Program-made: the position numbers and the translations under genes
Source: Ga0077560 sp046330395
Lineage (GTDB): Bacteria; Actinomycetota; Thermoleophilia; Miltoncostaeales; Miltoncostaeaceae
Length of the DNA stretch: 64,000 nucleotides
Assembly (NCBI GenBank): GCA_046330395.1
Contig: JAXLSS010000017.1
Location: forward strand, 13,768 to 77,767
Reading direction: 5' to 3'
Part shown: piece after piece, positions 1 through 8,404 of the stretch
How positions within the stretch are numbered: the first letter of the stretch is position 1
Layout: every line of letters begins with the position of its first letter
The notes under the pieces: generated by a model
Database searches by the model: none
Seen by the model: the letters and a program-made list of their open reading frames with translations, nothing else
Told to the model about the DNA's origin: nothing

Positions 1-127
1 GCAGGTCGCGTTGCAGTGACGGCAGGGCCGGCACCACCAGCGTCTGCTGCAGCACGTACGACACGGCCACCACGGCCAGCAGGGCCAGGGTGACGTTGCC
101 GCTGCGGCGCTCGGTCGTGGACATCAT
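1..127 (-). CDS. MFS drug-efflux transporter, N-terminal fragment
   Basis: The reverse strand starts Met-Met-Ser-Thr-Thr and runs into a hydrophobic first helix followed by QQTLVVPALPSLQRDL, the usual end of helix 1 of DHA2-type (EmrB/QacA) major facilitator transporters. Only about 42 residues lie inside the window; the rest is beyond position 1. The gene follows the MarR-type regulator on the same strand after a 47-nt gap, so the pair reads as a regulator plus efflux-pump operon. Either of two adjacent ATG codons (127 or 124) could be the start. Substrate unknown. Confidence 0.7.
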   Translation of the reverse strand, partial: MMSTTERRSGNVTLALLAVVAVSYVLQQTLVVPALPSLQRDL

Positions 128-174
128 TGCATTCTGCAAAAATCGCGGGCGGGCGGCAACACCGGGGGGCGCCG

Positions 175-684
175 TCAGGCTCCCGTGGCGGGCGGGGCGT
201 CGCCACCACTCGCGGCGGCGGGATCGTGGGCCTCCTGATCGGCCTGCATGGCGCCGGCGAACACCCGGATGCCCGCCAGCAGCACGGCGCGTTCCTCCAG
301 GCTGAGGGGCGCCACCAGCGCGCGCACGCGCCGGCGACGCGCGGCCCCGGACTCGTGCAGCACCCGCTGCCCCTCGGGCGTCAGCTGCACCAGGCGCCGG
401 CGTCGATCGGCCACGCTGGGCGCCCGCTCCACCAGGCCCCCGCGCTCCAGGCCCTGCAGCATGCGCGTTGCCGTGCTGATGGCGACACCCGTGGCCTCGG
501 CCACCTCGCCCACCGACAGCGCCCCGTCGTCGATGCACATCAGGGTCAGCATCTGCTCGGGGCCGAGGCGTTCACCCGGCGTGGAGGCCCGGCGGCGGCG
601 CTCGGCCCGCGCCAGCACCAGACGCACCAGTTCCGGGTACATGTCGCTGAGCGCCTCGACCGTCTCCTCGAGCTCGTCGGCCAT
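175..684 (-). CDS. MarR family transcriptional regulator
   Basis: A 169-residue winged-helix regulator of usual MarR length. Residues about 45-110 hold the helix-turn-helix and wing (VGEVAEATGVAISTATRMLQ, then RRRLVQLTPEG, the conserved wing). Flanking helices would form the dimer interface. I start at ATG 684, because the 48 extra residues of the longer frame show no family resemblance. The downstream same-strand gene is an MFS pump, the usual target of such repressors. The imperfect palindrome GAACGAATGTTC at 731-742, upstream of the start, is a possible operator. Ligand unknown. Confidence 0.85.
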   Translation of the reverse strand: MADELEETVEALSDMYPELVRLVLARAERRRRASTPGERLGPEQMLTLMCIDDGALSVGEVAEATGVAISTATRMLQGLERGGLVERAPSVADRRRRLVQLTPEGQRVLHESGAARRRRVRALVAPLSLEERAVLLAGIRVFAGAMQADQEAHDPAAASGGDAPPATGA

Positions 685-801
685 GGCACCATCGTAGCCC
701 CGGGGGGCCGGGAAGGACTTCGGCCCGACCGAACGAATGTTCTGTCCGAGGGCGTGGGTACAGTCGTCCCCCCCATCACCCACACCGGATTGGAGGCCAC
801 C

Positions 802-1077
802 GTGGTCACGCACATTCGCTTCGCGCAACCGTCCCTTCGCCGCCGCATCGAGCAGACCCTGGCGGCCTGTCCGCAGGGGCTGGGCTGGCGTGCCCTGTCA
901 CACGAACTCGCCATGCGCGCGGTGGCCGGGGGCGGTGCGGCCCCCATACGCGCCGAGGTGGTGCGGGAGCTGGGTCAGCTCATCGTGGAGGGCCGCGTCG
1001 ACGAGCGCCAGGGCCGCTTCGTGATCCGGGCCCTGGCGGGCCCCAGCCATCATGAGGTGCGCGGGCAGGCCGCCTGA
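802..1077 (+). CDS. Small winged-helix-like hypothetical protein
   Basis: This 91-residue protein starts at GTG 802, with a GGAGG ribosome site at 792-796 and good spacing. It is divergent from the MarR gene. The sequence is mostly helical, with a segment (GLGWRALSHELAMR, later IRAEVVRELGQLIVEGRV, ending GRFVIRAL) that reads like a small helix-turn-helix with a wing, but I cannot assign a family. No signal peptide or membrane helix. It could be a small DNA-binding or accessory protein. Confidence 0.5.
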   Translation: MVTHIRFAQPSLRRRIEQTLAACPQGLGWRALSHELAMRAVAGGGAAPIRAEVVRELGQLIVEGRVDERQGRFVIRALAGPSHHEVRGQAA

Positions 1078-1186
1078 TCGCACCCGGCCGTCACCCCGCC
1101 CCGGACGCCGCCCGATAGCGTCACGGGGCGCCGCCGGCCTCGGGCACGCAGCGGCCACCACGCATCCCCGGCGATTGGACGCTCCA

Positions 1187-1693
1187 GTGCACATTCACCT
1201 CCCGCGGCCACGCGCGATCGTGCCCGCCCTCGCCATCGCGGTACTGCTGAGCGTCGCCGGGGCCGGCACCGCGCATGCGGGCGCGACGACGGCGGGGCCA
1301 CCGGCCCACTTCTCCACCACGCCGTCGGGAACGGCGGTGCCCGCGAAGGTGTTCGTGGGCGACATCACGCGGTTCTCGGCCATGCTGAGCGCCTTCGGTC
1401 ACAACCTGCAGCGGGCCGCGGCAGGCCCCAGGGCAATGCGGGCACTGGCCCCGCACATGCGTCGTCAGCTGGCGGTGTTCGACGAGGTCACGGCGAAGAT
1501 GGCCGCGTACACGGTGGATTCGACGGCGCTGGAGCGCAAGCGCGCGGCCATCGTGGAGGCCGCGCCGCCGGTGTCACGTCTGGGCCGGCAGCTGATCAGG
1601 GCGGCGCTGGCGGGCAAGGTCAAGCTGGTGAAGCGCACCGCGGCGGGACTGGAGATCGCCCTTCGGCGCCTGGAGGCGGCCGCCAAAGCCTGA
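1187..1693 (+). CDS. Secreted hypothetical protein
   Basis: A 168-residue protein starting at GTG 1187. A short basic stretch is followed by a hydrophobic core (ALAIAVLLSVAGAG) and a likely signal-peptidase site after AHA, so it is probably exported. The mature part is helical, rich in Ala, Arg and Lys, with no recognised domain. Codon usage and GC match the neighbours. The start is chosen because the upstream extension would bury the signal peptide. Function unknown. Confidence 0.55.
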   Translation: MHIHLPRPRAIVPALAIAVLLSVAGAGTAHAGATTAGPPAHFSTTPSGTAVPAKVFVGDITRFSAMLSAFGHNLQRAAAGPRAMRALAPHMRRQLAVFDEVTAKMAAYTVDSTALERKRAAIVEAAPPVSRLGRQLIRAALAGKVKLVKRTAAGLEIALRRLEAAAKA

Positions 1694-1702
1694 GCGCAGC
1701 GT

Positions 1703-2044
1703 TCAGCTGACCCCGGTACGGAACAGCCACCACCAGATCGACACCAGCACCTCGGCCGTCACCAGCAGGACCGCCACGCAGAGCACCACGAACGCGGTGA
1801 ACGACACGATCAGCTCACCGCGTCGACCCCCACGGCCCAGCCAGGCGAGCGCAACGGCCGGCAGGCCCAACACCGACACGGTGACCGGGGCCAAGGGGGG
1901 CGCCCACCCCCACCAGCGGATGAGCATTGCCGACAGGCACGCGATCCAGACGAGCAACGCCAGGTGCCAGACGCGGATGCGGGGCCAGTGCGCGGCTACA
2001 GCGGCCATGTATTCGATGGTAACGCCATCATCTGGTGCGGTCAC
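1703..2044 (-). CDS. Small membrane protein, last gene of TadE/murein-hydrolase operon
   Basis: Starting at GTG 2044 the protein is 113 residues and overlaps the stop of the upstream murein-hydrolase fusion by 4 nt (GTGA), suggesting translational coupling. An ATG at 2008 would give 101 residues. Three hydrophobic segments are clear: LALLVWIACLSAML, VTVSVLGLPAVALAW and a long one ending in IWWWLF. No family recognised. Its position suggests it works with the TadE-like cluster at the membrane, but this is inference. Confidence 0.6.
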   Translation of the reverse strand: MTAPDDGVTIEYMAAVAAHWPRIRVWHLALLVWIACLSAMLIRWWGWAPPLAPVTVSVLGLPAVALAWLGRGGRRGELIVSFTAFVVLCVAVLLVTAEVLVSIWWWLFRTGVS

Positions 2045-3330
2045 GTCATCGGCAGCAGCCGCACCGCGGACCCACCCGCCGATCCCACCAGCGCTCCCCC
2101 ACCGCCGGCCAGCGCCATGATGCGCTGCACGTACGCCTGGGTCTCGGCGTACGGGGGGATGCCCCCGTACCGCTCCACCGCCCCCTCGCCCGCGTTGTAG
2201 GCCGCCAGCGCCAACGGGATCGAGCCGAACCGGCGTGCGAGGGCACCCAGCAGCCGGCCCGCGGCCGGGATGGCCTGGGCCGGGTCGAACGGATCGCGCA
2301 GCCCCTGCCCCGCCGCCGTGCCCGGCATGAACTGCGCGATGCCCTGTGCGCCCACCGGGCTCACCGCCCGGGGGTTGAACCCGGACTCGGCCTGCAGCAG
2401 GGCGGCGAGCACCACCGGCGGCACACCGTTCGCCAGCGCCGCGCGCACCACGATGTCCCGGTACGCCCCTGGGACCCACTCCGGCAGTGACGCCTGCGTG
2501 CCCGGCGTGACCGCACCGAGCGACTCGGCGATGACGCCCACCGCCTCGGCGGCGTCGCCGCATCCGGGCAGGTAGCCGTAGTGCCACGGCTCCCACGAGT
2601 AGCGCTGCACGAACCCGAACCGGCCCGCGTTGGCGTGCAACCATGCCGCCGCTCCGGTGCCGTCGATGTCCAGTTCGGTGGCGTCCCGGTGGCGGCTGGT
2701 GCCGGGCCGCGCCACCCATTTCGGATCCGGGTGCCGGGCGAACAGCACCGCCTGCTCGGCGTCGGACCGGTACCCGCTGGCCACCACCAGGTCCACGCCC
2801 TGCGCGTTGGCGACGCGGTCCATGAGGTCGAAGGCCGCGGCGACCGCCGGGCAGGTGGGCTTGCCGTCCCGCAGCACCAGCGGGCCGTGGTAGCCGCCCC
2901 CGGCCGCCACGAGGTGCGGTCCCCCGTCGAGCGTGGCCATCACGGGGGCCAGCCCGGCACGGGCCGTGGCGGACGCGGTGGTGCCGAGCGGGCCCGGCAC
3001 GGCCACCTCCACATCCACGGCCACGGGGGGTCCGGCGGCGGCACCCACCGTCCGCACGGCCACGACACGCCCACCCGCTGCGGCCACCGCCGGTGCGGCG
3101 GCGTCCCGCAGCATCACCAGGAGTCGCCGTCTGGGTGTGTCAGGCCGGGCGTACGACTCCAGGAGCGCCCGGCCGGCCGACACCGCCGCCAGATCGGCGC
3201 CGCGCTGCGCCCGTGCCGCGGTCGCCTGGGCGCCGCCGGCCAGCCCCACCGCGGCCACACCGAGGAGCAGCAGCGCCCCCACGGCCAGCACCGGCACCAG
3301 CGCCTGCCCCCGCTGCCGCCGCCCCCGCAT
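2041..3330 (-). CDS. TadG-like anchor fused to M15 D,D-carboxypeptidase and SLT lytic transglycosylase
   Basis: A 429-residue protein with three parts. Residues 1-60 resemble the TadE/TadG pseudopilin leader: RGQALVPVLAVG, one membrane helix, then an Ala-rich amphipathic stretch. Residues about 160-256 are a VanY-type peptidase M15 domain with SGYRS (185-189), zinc and catalytic residues His214 and Asp221, and EPWH with Glu247 and His250. Residues about 285-405 are a lytic transglycosylase (SLT) domain with catalytic Glu315 in QAESGF, then GIAQFMP and AYNAGEGAV. It should cut both peptide stems and glycan strands of peptidoglycan outside the membrane. The start overlaps the upstream TadE stop by 1 nt (TGATG). 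All catalytic residues are present. Confidence 0.85.
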   Translation of the reverse strand: MRGRRQRGQALVPVLAVGALLLLGVAAVGLAGGAQATAARAQRGADLAAVSAGRALLESYARPDTPRRRLLVMLRDAAAPAVAAAGGRVVAVRTVGAAAGPPVAVDVEVAVPGPLGTTASATARAGLAPVMATLDGGPHLVAAGGGYHGPLVLRDGKPTCPAVAAAFDLMDRVANAQGVDLVVASGYRSDAEQAVLFARHPDPKWVARPGTSRHRDATELDIDGTGAAAWLHANAGRFGFVQRYSWEPWHYGYLPGCGDAAEAVGVIAESLGAVTPGTQASLPEWVPGAYRDIVVRAALANGVPPVVLAALLQAESGFNPRAVSPVGAQGIAQFMPGTAAGQGLRDPFDPAQAIPAAGRLLGALARRFGSIPLALAAYNAGEGAVERYGGIPPYAETQAYVQRIMALAGGGGALVGSAGGSAVRLLPMT

Positions 3331-3710
3331 CACGGGACGCGCACCACGGCGCGTGCCGAGGCGTGCAGGCCCGACGCCAGCGGGCCGGGCACCGCCACGC
3401 GTGAGGTGACCGTGACCAGATGCGCGGTCCCGCCGGATTCCGACGCGTGCAGCCCCGCGGCGCGCACGGCCTCCTCGGCACGCACCGCAGCCCACCCCGC
3501 GGCCGCCACCTGCCAGGCCAGGAACGCCGCCACCACCCGCACGGGCACCGCCGCCAGCAGCTCCACGGCCGCCTGCCCGTCGCGGCGGCGCAGGCGGCGC
3601 AGCCCGTCGCGCAACTCGCGCGGCGCCCGCCACGCGGGGGTCCACTCCAGCACGTGCAGCGCCAGCAGGGCGCCGCGCAGGAATCGCCGCACCACGCCAC
3701 CGGGTCTCAC
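3330..3710 (-). CDS. TadE-like pilus assembly protein
   Basis: A 126-residue protein with a basic N-terminus, then the TadE-type signature RDGQAAVELLAAVP leading into a single membrane helix and an extracellular tail. TadE/TadF proteins are minor pseudopilins of Flp/Tad-type systems; actinobacterial versions often lie in small gene clusters. The unusually long basic segment before the signature (about 45 residues) is not typical of TadE. The GTG start overlaps the upstream stop by 4 nt, and the downstream gene starts on this gene's stop, so the three are coupled. No Tad ATPase or prepilin peptidase is in the window. Confidence 0.65.
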   Translation of the reverse strand: MRPGGVVRRFLRGALLALHVLEWTPAWRAPRELRDGLRRLRRRDGQAAVELLAAVPVRVVAAFLAWQVAAAGWAAVRAEEAVRAAGLHASESGGTAHLVTVTSRVAVPGPLASGLHASARAVVRVP

Positions 3711-4030
3711 GGTGCCACCACCGGCACCGCGGCACCCACGGTGACCGCCCCGAGCACCGGCAGCACCGGCCCCGGCAGGTCCACCCGCACGGTCCCGTCG
3801 GCGCCGGGACCCCGCACCCGGGCGCCGGGAAGGACGCCGTGCACACGGGCCGCCGCATCCTCACCCACGCCGGCGGCGGGGGCACCCGCCGGGGCCGCGC
3901 CGCCGGCCGCCAGCCAGGTGGCCGAGGTGGCCGCCACCCACCACGACACGAGCGCGAGCGCCACCAGGGCCGGCAGCATGGCCACCAGCTCCACCGACGC
4001 CTGCCCCCGCTGTGCACCCGACCGTCGCAT
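3707..4030 (-). CDS. TadE-like pilus assembly protein
   Basis: A 107-residue protein beginning MRRSGAQRGQASVELVAMLP, the classic TadE motif: basic residues, Gly-Gln-Ala-Ser-Val-Glu, then a hydrophobic helix. The glutamate corresponds to the Glu+5 of pseudopilins. The rest is an Ala/Gly/Pro-rich extracellular tail with strands typical of small TadE proteins. First gene of a tightly overlapping cluster with the second TadE-like gene and the murein-hydrolase fusion. Confidence 0.7.
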   Translation of the reverse strand: MRRSGAQRGQASVELVAMLPALVALALVSWWVAATSATWLAAGGAAPAGAPAAGVGEDAAARVHGVLPGARVRGPGADGTVRVDLPGPVLPVLGAVTVGAAVPVVAP

Positions 4031-4098
4031 GTCCCAACGCTAGGACCGAAGGTGTCACGGGTGACGCACCCAACGCGCCACCGGGCGCGCGGAACGCG

Positions 4099-4461
4099 CT
4101 ACTTGAAGCGCCGGCTCTCCCGGATCATCCAGGCGATCGCCACGCCCAGCGCCGCGGCCAGCGCCACCACCCCCAGCGAGGTGATGTACGGGGCCAGCAG
4201 CGGGAAGCCCACCGTGAGCAGCAGCACGATGCCGATCGCGCACGCCACGATGAGCCTGCGGTGCACCGACGGGATCACCAGCCACGCCAGCTCGTGCTCG
4301 CGGAAGTAGTGGTAGGCGAAGACGATCACGGCGGCCAGGAACAGCACCGTGATGATCTGGCCCAGCGACACCGCCACCACGTTCGCCTTGGCCTGCAGCC
4401 CATAGACCACCGCGGCCAGGGCCAGGACGATGATGAGGTTGCGGACGCCGTCGCGGTTCAC
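4099..4461 (-). CDS. Membrane protein downstream of thrS
   Basis: A 120-residue protein starting at GTG 4461, 10 nt after the thrS stop on the same strand, so probably cotranscribed with it. Four hydrophobic segments can be seen (NLIIVLALAAVVYG, QIITVLFLAAVIVFAY, RRLIVACAIGIVLLLTVG, GVVALAAALGVAIAW), separated by short charged loops. It ends in a basic tail, RESRRFK. No family recognised, and nothing ties it functionally to threonyl-tRNA synthesis. Confidence 0.65.
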   Translation of the reverse strand: MNRDGVRNLIIVLALAAVVYGLQAKANVVAVSLGQIITVLFLAAVIVFAYHYFREHELAWLVIPSVHRRLIVACAIGIVLLLTVGFPLLAPYITSLGVVALAAALGVAIAWMIRESRRFK

Positions 4462-4471
4462 GGCAGCCCGC

Positions 4472-6376
4472 TCACTCCGCGGCGCGCGCGGCCAGCAGCC
4501 GGGCCAGCTCGTCCACGCTCTGCGCGCCCACGTCCTCACCGTGCCGGGCGCGCACCGACACCTGCCCGGCCTCCTCCTCGCGGTCGCCCACGATGAGCAG
4601 GTACGGCACCTTCCACAGCTCGCCCTCGCGGATGCGCCGGCCCATGGACTCGGAGCGGGCGTCCACCTCCACGCGCAGCCCGCGGGCGCGCAGCGCGTCC
4701 CGCACGCGGTCGGCGTACCCGGCATGGCGGTCGGACACCGGGATGACGCGAGCCTGCTCGGGCGCGAGCCAGAACGGGAAGTCGCCCCCGGTGTCCTCGA
4801 TGAGGATGCCCAGGAAGCGCTCCACCGAGCCCAGGATGGCGCGGTGGATCATCACCGGCCGCTCCTCGCTGTCGTCGGCCGAGGTGTACGACAGGCCGAA
4901 CTTCTCGGGCATCGAGAAGTCCAGCTGACAGGTGCCCAGCTGCCACCGGCGGCCCATGCTGTCGGTGACCTGGAAGTCGATCTTGGGTCCGTAGAAGGCG
5001 CCGTCGCCCTCGTTGAGCTCGTAGTCCCGGCCATCCAGCGCCTCGCGCAGCGCGGCCTCGGCGCGGTCCCACATCTCGGTTGTGCCGGCGGCCTTGGCCG
5101 GGCGCGTGGACAGCTTGGTGCGCACGTCGGTGAACCCGAACCGGCCGTAGAAGCGCTCGATGAAGTCCAGCACGGCCCGCACCTCGTCGCGCACCTGGTC
5201 GAGGCGGCAGTAGATGTGCGCGTCGTCCTGGGTGAAGGCGCGCACCCGGAACAGGCCGTGCAGCACCCCGGACAGCTCGTGCCGGTGCACGTGGCCGAAC
5301 TCGGCCAGGCGCATGGGCAGGTCGCGGTAGCTGCGGCGGCGGCTGCGGAACACCAGACACGCCCCCGGGCAGTTCATGGGCTTGATGGCGAAGCCCTGCC
5401 CGTCCACCTCGGTGAAGTACATGTTCTCGCGGTAGTGGTCCCAGTGACCGCTTGCCTGCCACAGCTCCTGGCTGAGCACCGTGGGCGTGGCGATCTCCTG
5501 GTAGCCCATGGCCTCCAGCTCGGTGCGCACGGCGGCCCTGATGGCGTTGACGATGACCATGCCGCGCGGCAGGAAGAACGGGAAGCCGGGTCCGGCGTCG
5601 TCGAAGTGGAACAGCTCCAGGTCACGCCCCAGGCGGCGGTGGTCGCGTGCCCTGGCCAGCTCGATGCGGGCCAGGTGCTCGTCCAGCTCGGCCTGCGTGG
5701 GGAACGCGGTGGCGTACACCCGGGTGAGCATGGTGTTGTCGCTGTCGCCGCGCCAGTACGCCCCGGCCACCGACATCAGCTTGAAGGCGCCGATCTGGCC
5801 GGTGTCGTGCACGTGGGGGCCCCGGCACAGGTCCACGAAGTCCCGCTGGCGGTACAGCGACACCGAGGTCTCGCCCTGGCGCGCCAGCTCCTGCACCTGG
5901 TCGACCTTGTAGTCCTGGCCCGCCGCGCCGAAGAAGGCCTCCGCGTCGGCGATGCTCATCACCGAGCGCCCCATGCCGGCCTTGGCCTTCATGATGCGGC
6001 GCATCTCCGCCTCGATGGCGGGGAAGTCGTCCTCCGAGATGGGCCGCGGCAGCTCGAAGTCGTAGTAGAAGCCGTCGTCGATGGGCGGCCCGAACGCGAA
6101 CTTGGTGCCGGGGAACAGCGACTGCACCGCCTCGGCCATCACGTGCGCGGCCGTGTGGCGCATGGGGTACAGGTACGCGTCGCCGCTGCGCTTGGTGACC
6201 AGCTCGATGTGGGCGCCGTCGGTGAGCGGCAGCGCCAGGTCGCGCATCTCGCCGTCCACCAGCGCGGCCACGGCGGCCTTGGCCAGGCCGGGGCCGATGG
6301 CGGCGGCGGCGTCCAGGCCGGTGGCGCCGTCGGGGAGCTGCAGGGGGGTGCCGTCGGGGAGGTGAACCGTGATCAC
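4472..6376 (-). CDS. thrS: Threonyl-tRNA synthetase
   Basis: Charges tRNA-Thr with threonine. At 634 residues it has the full bacterial layout: a TGS domain (residues 1-60, ITVHLPDGTPLQLP), an editing domain with HTAAH at 74-78 and the CRGPHVHDTG segment, a class II catalytic core with motif 2 (FRVRAFTQDDAHIYC) and motif 3 (ERFLGILIEDTGGDFPFWLAP), and a C-terminal anticodon-binding domain. I start at GTG 6376, which gives the usual MITVHLPDG opening; the 12 extra residues of the longer frame are not family-like. Only about 50 nt separate it from the divergent methyltransferase, leaving no room for a T-box leader. Confidence 0.97.
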   Translation of the reverse strand: MITVHLPDGTPLQLPDGATGLDAAAAIGPGLAKAAVAALVDGEMRDLALPLTDGAHIELVTKRSGDAYLYPMRHTAAHVMAEAVQSLFPGTKFAFGPPIDDGFYYDFELPRPISEDDFPAIEAEMRRIMKAKAGMGRSVMSIADAEAFFGAAGQDYKVDQVQELARQGETSVSLYRQRDFVDLCRGPHVHDTGQIGAFKLMSVAGAYWRGDSDNTMLTRVYATAFPTQAELDEHLARIELARARDHRRLGRDLELFHFDDAGPGFPFFLPRGMVIVNAIRAAVRTELEAMGYQEIATPTVLSQELWQASGHWDHYRENMYFTEVDGQGFAIKPMNCPGACLVFRSRRRSYRDLPMRLAEFGHVHRHELSGVLHGLFRVRAFTQDDAHIYCRLDQVRDEVRAVLDFIERFYGRFGFTDVRTKLSTRPAKAAGTTEMWDRAEAALREALDGRDYELNEGDGAFYGPKIDFQVTDSMGRRWQLGTCQLDFSMPEKFGLSYTSADDSEERPVMIHRAILGSVERFLGILIEDTGGDFPFWLAPEQARVIPVSDRHAGYADRVRDALRARGLRVEVDARSESMGRRIREGELWKVPYLLIVGDREEEAGQVSVRARHGEDVGAQSVDELARLLAARAAE

Positions 6377-6426
6377 GGCGCCGCATGGTAGAGCATGGGC
6401 GCCGCCGCACACGCCATGATGCGCCG

Positions 6427-7032
6427 GTGCACACCACGGGCCCCGACTGGAATGCGCGCTACGCCGGCGAGGCGTATGCCTTCGGCACCGAGCCCAACAC
6501 GTTCCTGACCGGGTCCGCCGACGTGCTTCCCCGTGGCCGCGCGCTGAGCCTGGGCGAGGGTGAGGGCCGCAACGCCGTGTGGCTGGCGCGCAACGGCTTC
6601 CGGGTGTGGAGCGTGGACGGCTCGGCCGTGGGGGTGGCCAAGACCCAGCGCCTGGCGGCCGGCGCCGGCGTCACCGTGCACGCCCGGCGCGGCCGGCTGG
6701 AGGGGGTGGAGATCAGCCCCGGGTCCTGGGAGGTGATCACCTCCATCTTCTGCCATCTGCACCCGGATCTCCGGGGCCCGTTGCACCGGGCCGTGGTGCG
6801 CGGGCTCGCGCCGGGTGGCGTTTTCGCGCTCGAGGCATACACTCCCGGCCAGCTGACGCGAGGCACCGGCGGGCCGTCGGATCCGGCCATGCTCCCAACG
6901 CTGGAGATCCTCAGGCACGAGCTGGAAGGCCTGGAGTTCATGCACGCACGGGAACTGGAGCGAGACGTGGTCGAGGGGCACCTGCACACCGGCGCGGCCT
7001 GCGTGGTGCAGGTCCTGGCGCGACGGCCATGA
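6427..7032 (+). CDS. Class I SAM-dependent methyltransferase (TehB-like)
   Basis: A 201-residue methyltransferase. Motif I is LSLGEGEGRNAVWLARNG and the motif II region is VWSVDGSAVGVAKT, followed by the FCHLHPDLR and LAPGGVFALEAYTP segments typical of the small TehB/Methyltransf_25 group. The opening DWNARYAGEAYAFGTEPN is also characteristic. Start is GTG 6427, just before the family-like segment. It is divergent from thrS, and its stop overlaps the next gene's ATG (ATGA), so the methyltransferase and the alpha/beta hydrolase are coupled. Acceptor unknown. Confidence 0.85.
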   Translation: MHTTGPDWNARYAGEAYAFGTEPNTFLTGSADVLPRGRALSLGEGEGRNAVWLARNGFRVWSVDGSAVGVAKTQRLAAGAGVTVHARRGRLEGVEISPGSWEVITSIFCHLHPDLRGPLHRAVVRGLAPGGVFALEAYTPGQLTRGTGGPSDPAMLPTLEILRHELEGLEFMHARELERDVVEGHLHTGAACVVQVLARRP

Positions 7033-8018
7033 GCACGTCCGCCGTCGACTCCTCCCCTCGGGACGACACCGCGCCACACCCGCCGCCGGTGCTGCTGGTG
7101 CACGGGGCGCTCTGCGACGCCGGCGTGTGGACCCCCACGTTCATGCCCTACCTGCACCGCCACGGCATCGAGTGCGAGGCCGTCAGCCTGCGTCAGCGGG
7201 GCTGTGCGGGCCGCACCGCGCGCCTGCACGACTACGTGGACGCCATCGAGGCGGCCGTGGCCCAGATGTCGGCACCACCGGTGGTGGTGGGCCACTCCAT
7301 GGGCGGCATGGTGTTGCAGCGCTACCTGGAACGCTCGCCGGTGCTGGCGGGGGCCGTGCTGATGGCCTCGCTTCCCCCGGGGGGCCTCGGCCCCGCGATG
7401 GTGCACGCTGCGGTGCGGCATCCGGGCGAGTACGCCGCCGCCGCCATGATCGCCCTGCACAGCCCAATGGGCGCCATCAGGCGGCTGGTGTTCTCGCGTG
7501 ACGTGGAGCTGCCCCCCGCCCGGGGGATCGGCCGGTGGGAGTCGCCCCTTGCCGCCCTGGAGCTGCTGCGCTGGGATCCCCCGGACCTCCCGGCCAACCG
7601 CCCGCCCATGCTGGTGCTGGGCGGAGCCGACGACGTCTGCGTCAGCCCCGTGCTGGTGCGGGAGACGGCCCGCCGGTACGGCGCCGAATGCATGATCTTC
7701 CAGGGCGTGGCCCACGCCATGATGCTGGACACGCGCTGGGAGTCGGTGGCCGAGTACCTGGTGGACTGGATCCACCGGCTCGCCCGCGTGACCGAACCCG
7801 CTCCCCGCACCGCGGCCCACGGCGACCCTGACCGGTCGCGTGCCGTCGAGCACCCGCATTCCGGGGCGCAGATGCGATTTGAATTCGTCTGGCGTAACTT
7901 TGGTCGAAGCCGTCAGGCATCGCGGGCCGGGAGGGCGTGCACGACGGTGAGCGTCAACATCAGAAGCGCAGGTGCTGGCCGTGAACAACGCGTACTACGA
8001 CGCGTTCGACCGCGGTGA
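7029..8018 (+). CDS. Alpha/beta hydrolase with doubtful C-terminal extension
   Basis: Residues 1 to about 255 are an alpha/beta hydrolase: the oxyanion segment LLVHGALCDAGVW, nucleophile elbow VGHSMGGMV, an acidic residue in LVLGGADDVCVSP, and the catalytic histidine in QGVAHAMMLDTRW. The fold is complete near VDWIHRLA. The reading frame then continues about 75 residues (to 8018) through low-complexity, Arg-rich sequence and into the start of the next gene. That tail is unlike the family, so the natural stop is probably lost to an indel near 7800-7850. Coupled to the methyltransferase by a 4-nt overlap. Confidence 0.8.
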   Translation: MSTSAVDSSPRDDTAPHPPPVLLVHGALCDAGVWTPTFMPYLHRHGIECEAVSLRQRGCAGRTARLHDYVDAIEAAVAQMSAPPVVVGHSMGGMVLQRYLERSPVLAGAVLMASLPPGGLGPAMVHAAVRHPGEYAAAAMIALHSPMGAIRRLVFSRDVELPPARGIGRWESPLAALELLRWDPPDLPANRPPMLVLGGADDVCVSPVLVRETARRYGAECMIFQGVAHAMMLDTRWESVAEYLVDWIHRLARVTEPAPRTAAHGDPDRSRAVEHPHSGAQMRFEFVWRNFGRSRQASRAGRACTTVSVNIRSAGAGREQRVLRRVRPR

Positions 8019-8386
8019 CCTGGCCGGACCTGATGGCCTGCTGGGCCTCTCCACCCCGGACATCGTGTGCATCGCGCCGCTGGGCAACCCCGCCTTCGGC
8101 GCCGAGGCCGTGGGCGCGTGTACCGCCTGACGTTCGAGGCCCTGCAGGGGCATGACGATGCGGGTTCGAGGTGCTGAGGGCAAGCTTCGAGGACCCGGTG
8201 GCGACCATCACCTGCCGCGAACACCTGTGCCAGAACGGCACCGAGAGCATCGCCGAGACCGACATCCTCGCCACCAACGTGTTCGTGCTGGAGGAGGCGG
8301 GGTGGCGCCTGTTCCATCACCACGCATCCTGGCGCGGCTCCACCCACCCGCCCCATGGCGGAACGGTGCACAACCACGGCCGCTGA
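7972..8386 (+). pseudogene. SnoaL/NTF2-like protein, frame-disrupted
   Basis: Translated across frames, the region reads as one small SnoaL/NTF2-type protein. VLAVNNAYYDAFDRGDLAG and TPDIVCIAPLGNPAFGAEAVG lie in one frame (stop at 8128-8130). YRLTFEALQGHDD follows in a second frame, then FEVLRASFEDPVATITC and a WRLFHHHASW ending in another, to a TGA at 8386. At least two indels (near 8115 and 8163) are needed to join them; a further one near 7960 would give a better start. The pieces are collinear with conserved motifs, so sequencing error is as likely as decay. Confidence 0.65.
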
Positions 8387-8404
8387 GGGGCCCGCCGGCC
8401 CGTC

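Noticed and set aside
731..742. GAACGAATGTTC as a firm MarR operator
   Set aside because: The palindrome is imperfect and short; kept only as a remark in the MarR entry.
2041..4017. Single 658-residue protein for the whole TadE region
   Set aside because: The upstream part is out of frame with two clear TadE genes; the fusion protein starts at ATG 3330 on the preceding gene's stop.
4430..6391. 653-residue open frame opposite thrS
   Set aside because: Shadow of thrS: GC-rich third positions keep the antisense frame open. Its composition (His, Val, Gln, Gly-rich) matches no family.
6377..6426. T-box leader for thrS
   Set aside because: Only about 50 nt lie between thrS and the divergent methyltransferase; no specifier or antiterminator can fit.
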